64,000 nucleotides of DNA from Oceanococcus sp964629015 (GCA_964629015.1 CAZVMN010000002.1:1-64000), one strand, 5' to 3'. Counted from the stretch's first letter, positions 27,901-36,438 are shown. Notes: generated by a model from the sequence alone, not told the origin. Made by a program: numbers and translations.

Positions 27901-28346
27901 GTGTTGAAGTTGATCTTGGGGTCGCAGCTCTGCTGCCGGATGACTATATCCCCGACGTGAACACCCGTTTGGTGTTGTACAAGCGGATCAATAACGCCAT
28001 GAGTGGCGAAGAGCTGGATGAGCTGAAAGTCGAGTTGATCGACCGCTTCGGGCTATTGCCTGAAGCCAGCGAAAACCTATTCGCGGTGCATGGTGTGCGG
28101 GTTGCAGCCGAGCCGCTTCAGCTGTCGCGCATTGAAGCGATGGATGAAGGCGCCCGCCTGCATTTCGGTAATCCGGAAGCGATTGCGCCTGAGCGTGTCA
28201 TCCGGTTGATTCAATCCAACCCAAGGCTTTATCGCCTGCATGGTGACAAGCGTTTGGATATCCAGCGCACGATGCTCAAGTTGGATGAGCGCTGTGACGC
28301 ACTTCAAAGTGTGTTGCACGCGCTGGCCGGAGACAACAGCGCATGA
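24963..28346 (+). CDS. mfd: Transcription-repair coupling factor
   Basis: ATP-dependent translocase that removes stalled RNA polymerase and recruits UvrA. It has 1127 residues: a UvrB-like N-terminal region (FPDPETLPYD, about residue 62), the polymerase-interaction domain (MPVVHRDHGVGLY near 460), and the RecG-type motor with Walker A GDVGFGKTEVAL (about 606), IIDEEQRFGVRHKE (about 707) and TATPIPRTL. The GTG start at 24963 overlaps the DAHP synthase stop as GTGA. Confidence 0.98.
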   Translation: MSTDTSPPEFGRYPIDRLAPGLCAQARDSERPLLVVAADEQEAYRLEEALRFYAEGLAVVHFPDPETLPYDLYSPHQELISERLGLLYQLGQMKGGLIVTSPSCLMQRLPPADYLGQRALFVKQGQHLDLDQERSRLAAAGYSAVGEVYHHGEYAVRGSILDIYPMGERSAFRIDLFDDEIDSIRLFDPETQRSSDKIDAIRLLPTREVPLDKEAIEAFRQRYRDRFPGDIHRSRIYADISKGVAPGGIEYYLPLFYERTSTLFDYLPSQCMVSLCCDEGAFAQHWDQIASRHDERGHDIERPLLRPDEVFLSPPQTQQAIAQLTSCDVTAAPPPAPITATGKQIPADHQKTVLESINQAERVLFVAASAGRREKLSEVLREHGITAKRQEGWTEFVSARNRYGLTAGNLERGCSLRDGAIRVVTEGDLFGPRPPVRRKRKAGRDAESLLKDLNDLSIGMPVVHRDHGVGLYQGLSKLDVGNVEQEFLTLEYKGGDRIYVPVTSLNLVHRYTGGDSEHPPLHGLGSDRWKKTREKAAKRIRDVAAELLEIQARRAARQGRQTEVDTFEYERFASGFPFTETEDQAQAIADVLGDMARTQPMDRVVCGDVGFGKTEVALRAAFVAAQAGSQVCVLVPTTLLARQHLQNFLDRFADWPLRVEGLSRLKSSKEQDGLLEQLAEGKVDIIIGTHRLLQKDVRFKDLGLVIIDEEQRFGVRHKERMKALRAEVDMLTLTATPIPRTLNMSMSGLRDLSIIATPPTRRLAIKTFVSEWENAVIREACQRELKRGGQIYFLHNRVQDIQRIADELREIVPEARVAVAHGQMHEREMEQVMLDFYHNRFNLLVATTIIESGIDIPNANTIIINRADHLGLAQMHQLRGRVGRSHHRAYAYLLVPDKRQLTKDAEQRLAAIEAMGELGAGFQLATHDLEIRGAGELLGEEQSGQIQEIGFTLYTDMLNRAVRALKRGDIPDVELDGGAGVEVDLGVAALLPDDYIPDVNTRLVLYKRINNAMSGEELDELKVELIDRFGLLPEASENLFAVHGVRVAAEPLQLSRIEAMDEGARLHFGNPEAIAPERVIRLIQSNPRLYRLHGDKRLDIQRTMLKLDERCDALQSVLHALAGDNSA

Positions 28347-28393
28347 TGGCTTCCGACATCGCCGTAAGCCTTGATATGCTGAGTTTTTGAAGC

Positions 28394-29020
28394 ATGCGGG
28401 ATGCGCGGATGCATATCGGACTCGTGAGCGCGGTGGCGCTCGTTGGCGCTATGCTTTTTGCGTCGGTCACCCATGCAAAGACGTATCGCTGGCTTGATGA
28501 GCATGGCCATGTTCATTATGGCGACCACGTGCCGGCCAAATATGCTCAATCTGAAGTTCAGGTGCTTAATGAGTATGGCGTCGTCATTGGTTTGCGCAGT
28601 GAGCTGGAATCGGCTGAAGAACAAGCGTTGGAAGAGTCCGAACAGCAAGCGCAACAGAGCGCTGACGAGCAGTTCGAAGAGCAGCAGCGTTACGATCATT
28701 ACCTACTCAGTAGCTATGACAGCGCGGATCAAATCATCGCTCGACGAAATGACCAGTTGGCGATTCTGGATGCGCGTATCGCTATCGCCGAACAATCGCT
28801 GGCTCGAACTCGTGCAACCTTGGAAGAATTGCGCCAGCGCGCTGACGAGGCACGCCGCACAGATCAGGCCGTGCCCGAGACACTGCAAAAGCAGCTCATG
28901 GAATTCGAGACAATGGTCCGCACCAGCCAAGTTGCGGTGAATGCAATGCACGCCGAGCGCGCCAAAGTGGAAGCTGAATTCGAACGCGACGTTGCGCGTT
29001 TCCTGGAGCTAAGTTCCTAA
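28394..29020 (+). CDS. DUF4124 domain protein, probably periplasmic
   Basis: A 208-residue protein with a signal peptide (hydrophobic LVSAVALVGAMLFASVTHA, cleavage near residue 28) and a DUF4124 module (KTYRWLDEHGHVHYGDHVP). A long Glu/Gln-rich helical region follows, with a probable coiled coil at about residues 70-200. Function unknown. It follows mfd by 47 bases and precedes the GGDEF/EAL gene; in this position related genomes would have csiV. Confidence 0.78.
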   Translation: MRDARMHIGLVSAVALVGAMLFASVTHAKTYRWLDEHGHVHYGDHVPAKYAQSEVQVLNEYGVVIGLRSELESAEEQALEESEQQAQQSADEQFEEQQRYDHYLLSSYDSADQIIARRNDQLAILDARIAIAEQSLARTRATLEELRQRADEARRTDQAVPETLQKQLMEFETMVRTSQVAVNAMHAERAKVEAEFERDVARFLELSS

Positions 29021-29025
29021 ACTTC

Positions 29026-29041
29026 GGAGGCGGCAGCCTCC
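29026..29041 (+). terminator. GC-rich hairpin after the DUF4124 gene
   Basis: GGAGGC-GGCA-GCCTCC, a six-pair stem, six bases after the DUF4124 stop. There is no T-run, so termination would be weak or factor-dependent. The remaining bases to 29158 contain GATAAC (29145-29150) as the only -10-like box before the next gene. Confidence 0.35.
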
Positions 29042-29158
29042 CGGCCGTAGGCATATGTGGCGTGGCGACGGCGCTGGCAGGAGAAAAAGCTGTCGATATC
29101 GGCATCCTGCGCATGTGTAGTGCTTATGGGACGTGCGTGAACTTGATAACGTTACGCT

Positions 29159-32100
29159 ATGAGCGCTCTTGAAACTCCTCCCGGCATCGTGAAACTACCA
29201 AGACTACGCAGTCTGCGGTTCGGCGTTCTCGCTCGCAATCTCTGCGTTGCGCTAGTGCTTGGCGGCATCGCGCTCATGGTCAACTTGCATGTCTTGCACA
29301 CCCCCTTGCAGCAAACTCAACGAGCTGTGACTCAGGGACAAGAACTTCAGACACAGGACAATTTGCGCGCAATCATCGAGGATGCGCAGAACTTCAGCGC
29401 GATGCTTAATGCGGCGGTTTATAGCGTATGGGGCGATCAGGACCGCACCATTGGTGTTGGTAAAACCTTGATGGACGGGCTTGCGGACCAGCCCAGCATT
29501 ATCGCCGCAGCGGTTTGGATTGATCCGCGTTACTTCAACACATCCAAGGCGTGTGGAACGTCCGGAGACTGGTTAGAGGTTTGCGCGTCGGATACGGAAT
29601 ACACCCTGCCCACGCGCGTGAACTCGCTTTACTGGCAAAAGCAGGCCGGTGGGCAGCGCATTGAGGTGTCTACAGCGGAGCAAGCCAATTCGCTGTGGTT
29701 TGCGCCGATGCAGCAATTCCAGCAGCGTGGCTGTTTTTGGTCTGGCCAGTACCGCGAACCGTATCTGAACCGGCCCGTTATGGCCTGCCTCATTCCTCTG
29801 CGCAGGCAGCTGCGATTGGTTGGCGTGAGCGCAGTATTGATCGATCCTGAGTCCGTCATACTGCAGCGTGACAGGACTGACACCAATGATTACGTCGTGT
29901 TGGGACGCGACAACCGTGTGATGGCTTCGACGCTGGCAGGCATTGCTGCCGGTGCCGAGTTGACTTCGCTCGTGAGTGCGGACGACCGACTCGCGGCTGC
30001 CGTGGAGTCTATGGAAGAGGATGCGCAGCGCCAGTTGCGTCAGGCGCAAAGCATAGTGCCCGACTGGGATGCCCGTGTGGCCAGTATGGTGATCGCCAAT
30101 ACGGCTGCGACGCCGAGTATGATGGAGCGAATACAGACGCGCCTGACTTTGCTGGATGTGGCAGATCATCAGCCTCAAGGCGTGATTGCCGTCGAGACAG
30201 ATGTGCGGCTTTATCCGCTGGATGATGCCGGCACCTTGATATCGCTGCGCTCGACATCGGTTGGTCTGGCCGGTTTGCCGTTTAGCTTTTGGACTGCGCT
30301 CGCAGCAACAGCGGGGCTCTTGTCGCTGGCGTTATTGATTTATCAGCTATTGACCACGCGTCTGTCTGTGACGCCGTTACGCCGCATCATCAAGCAACTC
30401 AATGGGGCCAAGGACAGCGATGTGATTGACGTTGGTGGCAGCGCGGAGATCGTTGAGCTGAGTCAGCTGTTGAATCTTCGCCAGCTACGTATTCAAGAGC
30501 TCATCCAGCGCAATTCGAGTATCGACCCCCATCAGCCGGCCCGCGTTACGGCGTCTCGTGACGGTGATGAAGGCTGGGCGATGGTCGATGCCCTGCCCGA
30601 TGCGGTGGTCGTAACCACAGCGGATGGAGAGGTTCAGTATCTCAACCGTGCCGCGGAAACGCTTAGCGGGAAAAACCTCGCGCAAGCGCAAAATCGCAGC
30701 TTTGACGAGGTCTTTACGCTATTTGATCGCCGTGGCACACGTCGCTTGGGGCATCTCGCCCAGGCTGGTACGGAGTCGTCACGACGCGACGAGCCTCCTT
30801 TGTTTGCCGTCCTACGCAATGACCAGCAGCGCCAATTGCCCATCGCCATTAGCCGGCGGTTGCTGCGCGCCGGGCCAGAAAAAGCCAACGCGATGGTGAT
30901 TGTGATTCGCACGACGTTGCCGACGCCGGGCAAAACCGCATCCAGCGCCTCTCAGGCTGAACGCGATGCTCTCACGGGTGCCTGGAACCGCATGGCTTTC
31001 GAAGCGGAATTGGAAGCGCGTTGCACTGCCGCCAAAAGCGAGAACAGCACGTTCGCCCTGCTCTACCTGGATGTGGATGGCATGACCGCGATCAATCAAA
31101 AACTTGGGAACACCTTGGGCGATGAGTTCTTGCGTCAGCTCAGCCGCTTGATTCAGAGTGATGTGGGTGAAGCCAATCCGGTTTACAGGCTGCACGATGA
31201 CAAGTTCGCGGTGTTGCTGAGCAATGCCGATCCTGCTGAGGCCCAGGTAGTGGCTGAGCTATTACGAGCGGATATTGGCAGCTGGCAGTTTGACCAAGCC
31301 GGCCAGCAATACGATGCCAGCGTGAGTATCGGTTTAGTCCATGCGAGCGGCGAAAGTGGTCGCGCCGTTGATGTGCTTCGCCAGGCCAGCGAGCTGTCCC
31401 AACAAGCGCAACAACAAGGTGGTGCGCGGGTTGTTGCATCCCAGATACGGCTGCGTCGTCAGACGCTGCGAGATGAGCGCGGATGGCTCGCCGCGTTAAC
31501 TCAGGGAATCGCTCAGGACCGTTTTCGTTTGTCGACTCAGAAAATCGTGGCGTTACAGCGTCAAACCGATTCTGCAGCGGCTTTTGATACCTTGCTGTCA
31601 TTTGAAGATGATGAAGGGCTTGAGGTTCCGGCGTCCTCCTTCATGCCCATTGCTGCGCGTCATGATGTCGTTCAGCAGATCGATCGTTGGATGATGGCGA
31701 GTGTTTTCCAGCAACTTGCCCAGGACAAGGATCGGCTTGAAGAGCTGGATTTCTGCATTGTTCCGCTGTCGGTGCGGAGCATGCATTCCCCGCATTTTCT
31801 GGATTTTCTTTTCGAACACTTTAAGAGCAGTGGCATTCCACCCGGGAAGATCTGCGTGGATCTGAACGAAAACGATGTGCACGCACAAATCGGCAATGTG
31901 CGTTCGTTTTGCCACACCATGGCGCAGGCTGGTTGTCGTTTAAGTCTGTCAGGGGTTTCCACGCGACCCAGCAGTTACGAGTTGATCAAACAGCTGCCCG
32001 TGCAGTTGGTACGATTTGATCCCCTGCTTACGCGACAGATTGACACCGACGCAGTTGAGCGACTGGCTACCGAATCCCTGCACCGTATCGTTTACACGCT

Positions 32101-32236
32101 GGGTAAGCAGAGCATGGTGACTCAGGTCAATTCCGAGGCTTTGCTCAAACTGGTGCAAAAGATAGGCATCCATTACGCCCAGGGTGATGCGATCGAAGCC
32201 GTCAGTCGTCGCGGGTTTCGAAGTTCAAAAAATTGA
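29159..32236 (+). CDS. PAS-GGDEF-EAL protein with degenerate catalytic motifs (FimX/LapD-like candidate)
   Basis: A 1025-residue membrane signalling protein: helix at about 25-48, large periplasmic sensor (about 50-370), second helix (about 373-398), HAMP-like linker, PAS domain (about 475-595), GGDEF domain (about 601-770) and EAL domain (about 785-1020). The GGDEF signature reads HDDKF and the EAL signature reads DTLL, so neither cyclase nor phosphodiesterase activity is expected. Such double-degenerate proteins (FimX, LapD) act as c-di-GMP receptors. The minor pilin operon follows at once, which favours a pilus role. No Shine-Dalgarno sequence is visible at ATG 29159. Confidence 0.85.
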   Translation: MSALETPPGIVKLPRLRSLRFGVLARNLCVALVLGGIALMVNLHVLHTPLQQTQRAVTQGQELQTQDNLRAIIEDAQNFSAMLNAAVYSVWGDQDRTIGVGKTLMDGLADQPSIIAAAVWIDPRYFNTSKACGTSGDWLEVCASDTEYTLPTRVNSLYWQKQAGGQRIEVSTAEQANSLWFAPMQQFQQRGCFWSGQYREPYLNRPVMACLIPLRRQLRLVGVSAVLIDPESVILQRDRTDTNDYVVLGRDNRVMASTLAGIAAGAELTSLVSADDRLAAAVESMEEDAQRQLRQAQSIVPDWDARVASMVIANTAATPSMMERIQTRLTLLDVADHQPQGVIAVETDVRLYPLDDAGTLISLRSTSVGLAGLPFSFWTALAATAGLLSLALLIYQLLTTRLSVTPLRRIIKQLNGAKDSDVIDVGGSAEIVELSQLLNLRQLRIQELIQRNSSIDPHQPARVTASRDGDEGWAMVDALPDAVVVTTADGEVQYLNRAAETLSGKNLAQAQNRSFDEVFTLFDRRGTRRLGHLAQAGTESSRRDEPPLFAVLRNDQQRQLPIAISRRLLRAGPEKANAMVIVIRTTLPTPGKTASSASQAERDALTGAWNRMAFEAELEARCTAAKSENSTFALLYLDVDGMTAINQKLGNTLGDEFLRQLSRLIQSDVGEANPVYRLHDDKFAVLLSNADPAEAQVVAELLRADIGSWQFDQAGQQYDASVSIGLVHASGESGRAVDVLRQASELSQQAQQQGGARVVASQIRLRRQTLRDERGWLAALTQGIAQDRFRLSTQKIVALQRQTDSAAAFDTLLSFEDDEGLEVPASSFMPIAARHDVVQQIDRWMMASVFQQLAQDKDRLEELDFCIVPLSVRSMHSPHFLDFLFEHFKSSGIPPGKICVDLNENDVHAQIGNVRSFCHTMAQAGCRLSLSGVSTRPSSYELIKQLPVQLVRFDPLLTRQIDTDAVERLATESLHRIVYTLGKQSMVTQVNSEALLKLVQKIGIHYAQGDAIEAVSRRGFRSSKN

Positions 32237-32326
32237 CGCAGCGTCTATGCCCGAAGTCATAAATTGACAATTTCCTCATGTCGCGATTGGTACCTTGTAA
32301 TCACACATTGATTCCAGGTAAACGAC

Positions 32327-32878
32327 ATGATGTCTCGACTGGCTGCTAAGAAAGCTTGTGCCATACCGTCCAAAGCGCGGGGTTTCACGCTGATGGAATC
32401 GATCTTCGCTTTGGCGATTGCGGGTATCACCCTGACCATTGGTGTGCCCAGTTTTACTCAAACGTTGGAAACTAACCGCTTGTCGAGCCAGAGCAACGCT
32501 TTGGTCAGCGCGCTGCGTTTGGCGCGCAGTGAAGCGGTGCGGCGCGGCATTCCGGTTTCCGTTTGTCGCACAAATGAACTCGGTGACGCCTGCGCAAACG
32601 ATGGCGGGGGCTGGGAAAACGGTTGGCTGGTTGTTGCTGATGATGGCAGCACGATCTCTGAGATGCCGGCTTTGCAGGGTAAGCGCACGCTTGTTGGGTC
32701 TTCGGGTTTGACCACATCTGTGGCCTTTAGTCCTCTCGGAGAGCCCAGTGCGTCAGGGCAATTCATGCTGTGTGAACTGCGCAATCAAGGTGATGCGCGC
32801 GAGATCGAGCTCAATGCGATCGGACGTATCAGCGTTGCGCAGCACAAAGCAGCGACGGAACACTGCGCGGCCGGGTAA
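32327..32878 (+). CDS. fimT: Type IV pilus minor pilin FimT/FimU (GspH-like)
   Basis: A 183-residue prepilin with leader ending in ARG and mature sequence FTLMESI (Glu at +5), cleavage after Gly19, then a hydrophobic helix. The GspH/FimT pattern (LVSALRLARSEAVRRGIPVSVCR) and the ENGWLVVAD block are clear. It would be part of the pilus-tip priming complex with PilV, PilW, PilX and PilE. It is the first gene of the minor pilin operon; TTGACA at 32264-32269 is a possible -35, but no -10 sits at the right distance. Confidence 0.9.
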   Translation: MMSRLAAKKACAIPSKARGFTLMESIFALAIAGITLTIGVPSFTQTLETNRLSSQSNALVSALRLARSEAVRRGIPVSVCRTNELGDACANDGGGWENGWLVVADDGSTISEMPALQGKRTLVGSSGLTTSVAFSPLGEPSASGQFMLCELRNQGDAREIELNAIGRISVAQHKAATEHCAAG

Positions 32879-32883
32879 GCGTC

Positions 32884-33384
32884 ATGACAACGGCTATCTC
32901 GCAAATGAAGCGCACACAGCAGGGAATCACCCTGTTGGAGGTACTGATTACGTTGGTGATATTCAGCATCGGTTTGATGGGTTCGGCTTCGATGCAGATC
33001 ACTGGATTGCGCCTCAACCAAAGTGCCCATCTACGCACCATGGCCGTGGTTCAAGCGTACGACTTGGCAGACCGTATCCGCGCGAACCGCGCCGGTGTTG
33101 AGGCCGGCGCCTATGATTCCATCGTGTCGAAACCCAGCGATCCAGGCTGTGCCTCAACCTACTGTTCACCCTCCGAAATCGCTCAATTCGATGCCTATGA
33201 GTGGAACTCGGCCAACGAAAATGTCTTACCGTTGGGGATGGGTAGCGTTCAACGTGACGTAGGCAGTGATGTTTTTCGAATTCGGGTGATGTGGCAGGAC
33301 GAGCGCAACGATGGTCATGGCAGTGATTGTGTCGATGAAGAGATCGGCCCAATGTCGTGTTTCACGCTCGAATTTCAGCCATGA
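32884..33384 (+). CDS. pilV: Type IV pilus minor pilin PilV
   Basis: A 166-residue prepilin with QQG before the cleavage site and ITLLEVLITLVIF after it (Glu at +5). The following MQITGLRLNQSAHLRTMAVVQAYDLADRIRAN pattern is characteristic of PilV. Cysteines in the C-terminal half may form disulfides. It follows the FimT gene by five bases and overlaps pilW by four (ATGA). Confidence 0.92.
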   Translation: MTTAISQMKRTQQGITLLEVLITLVIFSIGLMGSASMQITGLRLNQSAHLRTMAVVQAYDLADRIRANRAGVEAGAYDSIVSKPSDPGCASTYCSPSEIAQFDAYEWNSANENVLPLGMGSVQRDVGSDVFRIRVMWQDERNDGHGSDCVDEEIGPMSCFTLEFQP

Positions 33385-34331
33385 CCCTGAACAAGACTCG
33401 GTCCAGCGCTGGCTTCAGCCTGGTCGAGATGATGATCAGCATGATCCTGGGCCTGATTCTGATTGGCGGCATTTTGACCATGTACCTGAGCAGCAAGCGC
33501 ACCATGTACACCACCGAAGCCAGTTCACAAATTCAGGAAACGGCTCGCTTTGCGTTGGATCGCATCAGTTTCGATGTGCGGATGAGTGGGTTTTGGGGCT
33601 GTCTGAGTACACGTGACAGCCTGACCAGCGCTTTGAAGCCCTCTGCCAATTGGCTGGATTTGTCTCAAACCTCCATTGGAGGCACTGATAACGATGGCCT
33701 CAACAGCTCTGATAGCGTGTCTGTGGCGCTGGCCGCTGGCCCCGCTATTGATCTGTTAGCGCCGATGTCTTCGCCATCGGCTTCGCTGACGGTGAGCGCA
33801 ACGAGTGGCTTGGAGCAAGGCGATGTGGTGGTCGTCAACGACTGCAGCAGCGCCGATCTTTTCCAGATTGATGGCAGTTCACCACACATCAGCGGCACTT
33901 TGTTTCATGACGCGGACGGACCAATGGTGCCTGGCAATATCCGCTCTACCCTGGCCAAAGCTTACGATCAAGGCGCTGAAATCTATCGTATCGATCAAGT
34001 CACCTGGTCCTTGGGCAACGATGAGCAAGGACAGCCCACGCTGATGCGCAACGGAGAACCATTGGTTCGCGGTGTGGAAAATCTGCAAGTGGCATACGGC
34101 GTGGACAGCAATGGAGATGCCAGCACGGATCATTACGTGGACGCTGATGCGGTGACAGACTGGGCCAGCGTGATGAATATCAAACTTGGCTTGCTGATAC
34201 GCAGCGAACGCGAGGTGATCGATCACACTCCGGCCCCGATTGCATTCTGGGGGCAAACCATGACGCCCAACGACGGTTACTTGCGCCGAAGCTTCACCGC
34301 CGTGATCAGCATACGCAACCGGCTGTCATGA
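33381..34331 (+). CDS. pilW: Type IV pilus minor pilin PilW
   Basis: A 316-residue prepilin: cleavage after Gly11, mature FSLVEMMISMILGLILIGG with Glu at +5, then the PilW pattern ETARFALDRISFDVRMSGFWGC. ATG 33381 is chosen over an upstream in-frame start at 33357 because it overlaps the pilV stop as ATGA. It overlaps pilX in the same way (34328-34331). Confidence 0.93.
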   Translation: MTLNKTRSSAGFSLVEMMISMILGLILIGGILTMYLSSKRTMYTTEASSQIQETARFALDRISFDVRMSGFWGCLSTRDSLTSALKPSANWLDLSQTSIGGTDNDGLNSSDSVSVALAAGPAIDLLAPMSSPSASLTVSATSGLEQGDVVVVNDCSSADLFQIDGSSPHISGTLFHDADGPMVPGNIRSTLAKAYDQGAEIYRIDQVTWSLGNDEQGQPTLMRNGEPLVRGVENLQVAYGVDSNGDASTDHYVDADAVTDWASVMNIKLGLLIRSEREVIDHTPAPIAFWGQTMTPNDGYLRRSFTAVISIRNRLS

Positions 34332-35938
34332 CGCGCATCAACGTTTTGGAACTAAGAATGCCCTCCAAGCAGAAAGGTATCGCGCTGGTCGTTGGCCTGA
34401 TGATGCTGATCATTCTTGCGATTATTGGCATCAGCGCGATGTCGATGACCACCCTGGATGAAGCCATGGCCGGCAATATGCGTGATCGTGAGCTGGCCTT
34501 TCAGGCTGCAGAAACCGCGCTGCGTCATGCGGAAGACCAATTGGCGGTGCTGCCGTTTGCTTGCGGTCACGGCGATGTCGCGCCCCCCGCAGCGGGTCAC
34601 ATCGATGTCACCGCTGCCGACAGCTCAACCCTGCGAATCTGGGATCGCGACTCAGCCGATATTCCTGACCCCTGGGATGATGGCAGTTGGGCAAACTCCA
34701 CCGTGTACTCCGGCAATTTGGGCGGTGTTGCGGAGCAACCGCGCTACATTGTCGAACAGTTGTCGTATGACGCTTCGGATAACAGCGCGATCTACCGCGT
34801 GACCGCCCGGGGGGTGGGCAGTTCGCCGGTGTCTCGCAGCGTTGTGCAGAGCCACTTCCGGAAATTGTTTCGCCCGGTACTCAGCATAACAGGGACTCCA
34901 GGAGACGATGTCATTGCTTTGGGTGAGCGCATTCTTGAGCTAAGCGTGAATGCGGGCGCGGTGGATATCGACCTGTCTTTTCAGGGTTGGGACCCGGCCG
35001 CCTGCCCGGCCACGGGCGATGACATGACGGTCTACTTCAACGGCAATGGTGGCCAGGACACCTTCCTGATCGCCGACGTGGCCGATGTCAGTCGTACGGA
35101 TATTACCGGCGAGGTGCTGCGTGATGTGACACATGATGTGCACGGCCTGCTGGAATCCTTGACCAACTTCAAGGTCAAGCGCGTGGCCTTGGACAATTCT
35201 GGCAGCACCGTTATCACCATTCTGAACACGGCATTGTTGTCGCAAACCAGTATCGATAACGAATACTGCATAAACACCAATAGCGCGCCAACTCCACAAA
35301 GCATACTCAATGGCCAAGTCGGTGCCTTGGTTGGCACCATCACCGGCCTTCCTACTCTGACTACGATCTTGAACTTGGTGACAGGCCTGACCGATCCGCT
35401 GATTGGACCCACGGGGCTGATCCCGATTCTGCCGGAAAATAGCGCATTGATCATCGACGGCGCGGGTAGCGATGCCTACGAAATCTATAGCGATACCTCA
35501 GCATCGACATTCATCATTGCAGATATCGCCGGTGACGATAGTTACACGTTTCGCGGGACCGGCAGCGGCTTGATCAATGCACCTGTCGTCGTCGACACCA
35601 GCGGTGGTGCAACTTTCGATGTTGAAGGCGGCCCTTACCTGCCCGTGGCCCTTAATCTGGGTATTCTTACGGATCTGAATGGCCTATTGGCGAATCCTCT
35701 GATCACGACCCTTTTGGACGTGCTGGTGACACCACTGAACTGCGGCGTGCTGGACTTGGTGTGTAAAACCACAAAGCTGGTGGTCAATACCTTGTTAGGC
35801 GACATTCTTGCCGCCGTCGGCAATTTATTCGGCGGTACGGCTGTCAACACCGGCGGGACGCCCGGCGCATTTGTCGAAGGGCGTTGCGCGCCAGATTGGG
35901 ATCAGCGCTTGAGTTGGCGCGAACTGCGGCGCGGTTGA
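34328..35938 (+). CDS. pilX: PilX-type minor pilin with large RTX-like C-terminal extension
   Basis: The first 178 residues are a normal PilX: KQKG leader, IALVVGLMMLIILAIIGISAM with no Glu at +5 (as is usual for PilX), MTTLDEAMAGNMRDRELAFQAAETALRHAE, and the usual PilX end (RSVVQSHFRK). Then come about 355 further residues. They contain Gly/Asp-rich blocks like those of RTX beta-rolls: GTPGDDVIALG (189-199), GNGGQDTFLIADVADVS (239-255), DGAGSDAYEIYSDTSASTF (377-395) and AGDDSYTFRGTGSG (401-414), and hydrophobic leucine-rich stretches. PilX is normally about 170-200 residues. The extension may be an adhesive or calcium-binding module; that is inference. pilY1, usually next, is missing. Confidence 0.85.
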   Translation: MTRINVLELRMPSKQKGIALVVGLMMLIILAIIGISAMSMTTLDEAMAGNMRDRELAFQAAETALRHAEDQLAVLPFACGHGDVAPPAAGHIDVTAADSSTLRIWDRDSADIPDPWDDGSWANSTVYSGNLGGVAEQPRYIVEQLSYDASDNSAIYRVTARGVGSSPVSRSVVQSHFRKLFRPVLSITGTPGDDVIALGERILELSVNAGAVDIDLSFQGWDPAACPATGDDMTVYFNGNGGQDTFLIADVADVSRTDITGEVLRDVTHDVHGLLESLTNFKVKRVALDNSGSTVITILNTALLSQTSIDNEYCINTNSAPTPQSILNGQVGALVGTITGLPTLTTILNLVTGLTDPLIGPTGLIPILPENSALIIDGAGSDAYEIYSDTSASTFIIADIAGDDSYTFRGTGSGLINAPVVVDTSGGATFDVEGGPYLPVALNLGILTDLNGLLANPLITTLLDVLVTPLNCGVLDLVCKTTKLVVNTLLGDILAAVGNLFGGTAVNTGGTPGAFVEGRCAPDWDQRLSWRELRRG

Positions 35939-36375
35939 TGCGCAAGCGACCAGCAATGCAAGCCCAGCAAGGTGTCAGCCTGCTGGGCTTATTGGTGGGT
36001 TTGATGGTTGTGGCGATCATCACCGCGGTAGCCGTGCCCAGTTATCAACAACATGTCGCAAAAGCACGGCGCAATACCGGGCAATCCGCGTTGCTGGTGT
36101 TGGCTCAGCACATGCAGCGTGTGTACAGCGACAACGGCACCTATGCCCCCGCAGGTAGCGCGCCTGATTTGCCTTTGGATATCGTGCCTGTGACGGATGC
36201 ATTGGCGTACTACGAGATTTCATGGACAAGCATCGCCTCGCAAAGTTACGTCTTGCGGGCGACCCCCAAGGATGTGCAGGCGGGTGACGGATTTCTCGAA
36301 GTCACGCACACCGGACAACGTCGCTGGGATGCGGACAACAGCGGGGCCATCAGCGCGAGCGAGCGCGGCTGGTAA
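35938..36375 (+). CDS. pilE: Minor pilin PilE with Gly at position 5 and EF-hand-like C-terminus
   Basis: A 145-residue prepilin. ATG 35938 overlaps the pilX stop by one base (TGATG). Cleavage after Gly12 gives VSLLGLLVGLMVVAIITAVAVPSYQ: the helix is typical, but mature residue 5 is Gly instead of Glu. A region typical of PilE follows (ARRNTGQSALLVLAQHMQRVYSDNGTY). Residues 131-142 (DADNSGAISASE) fit the canonical EF-hand loop, with Asp/Asp/Ser/Ser and Glu at positions 1, 3, 5, 9 and 12, Gly at 6 and Ile at 8. Calcium binding is inferred, not shown. Confidence 0.85.
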   Translation: MRKRPAMQAQQGVSLLGLLVGLMVVAIITAVAVPSYQQHVAKARRNTGQSALLVLAQHMQRVYSDNGTYAPAGSAPDLPLDIVPVTDALAYYEISWTSIASQSYVLRATPKDVQAGDGFLEVTHTGQRRWDADNSGAISASERGW

Positions 36376-36438
36376 CGTCACACGGGCGGATTTTCCGGAC
36401 CTGTCTACTGAAGGCTGTACTCTGCGGGCCGATCCCCC

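Noticed and set aside
32233..32326. TTGACG and TTGACA before the minor pilin operon as a promoter
   Set aside because: Good -35-like boxes, but no -10 box lies 16-18 bases downstream; TGTAAT is about 29 bases away.
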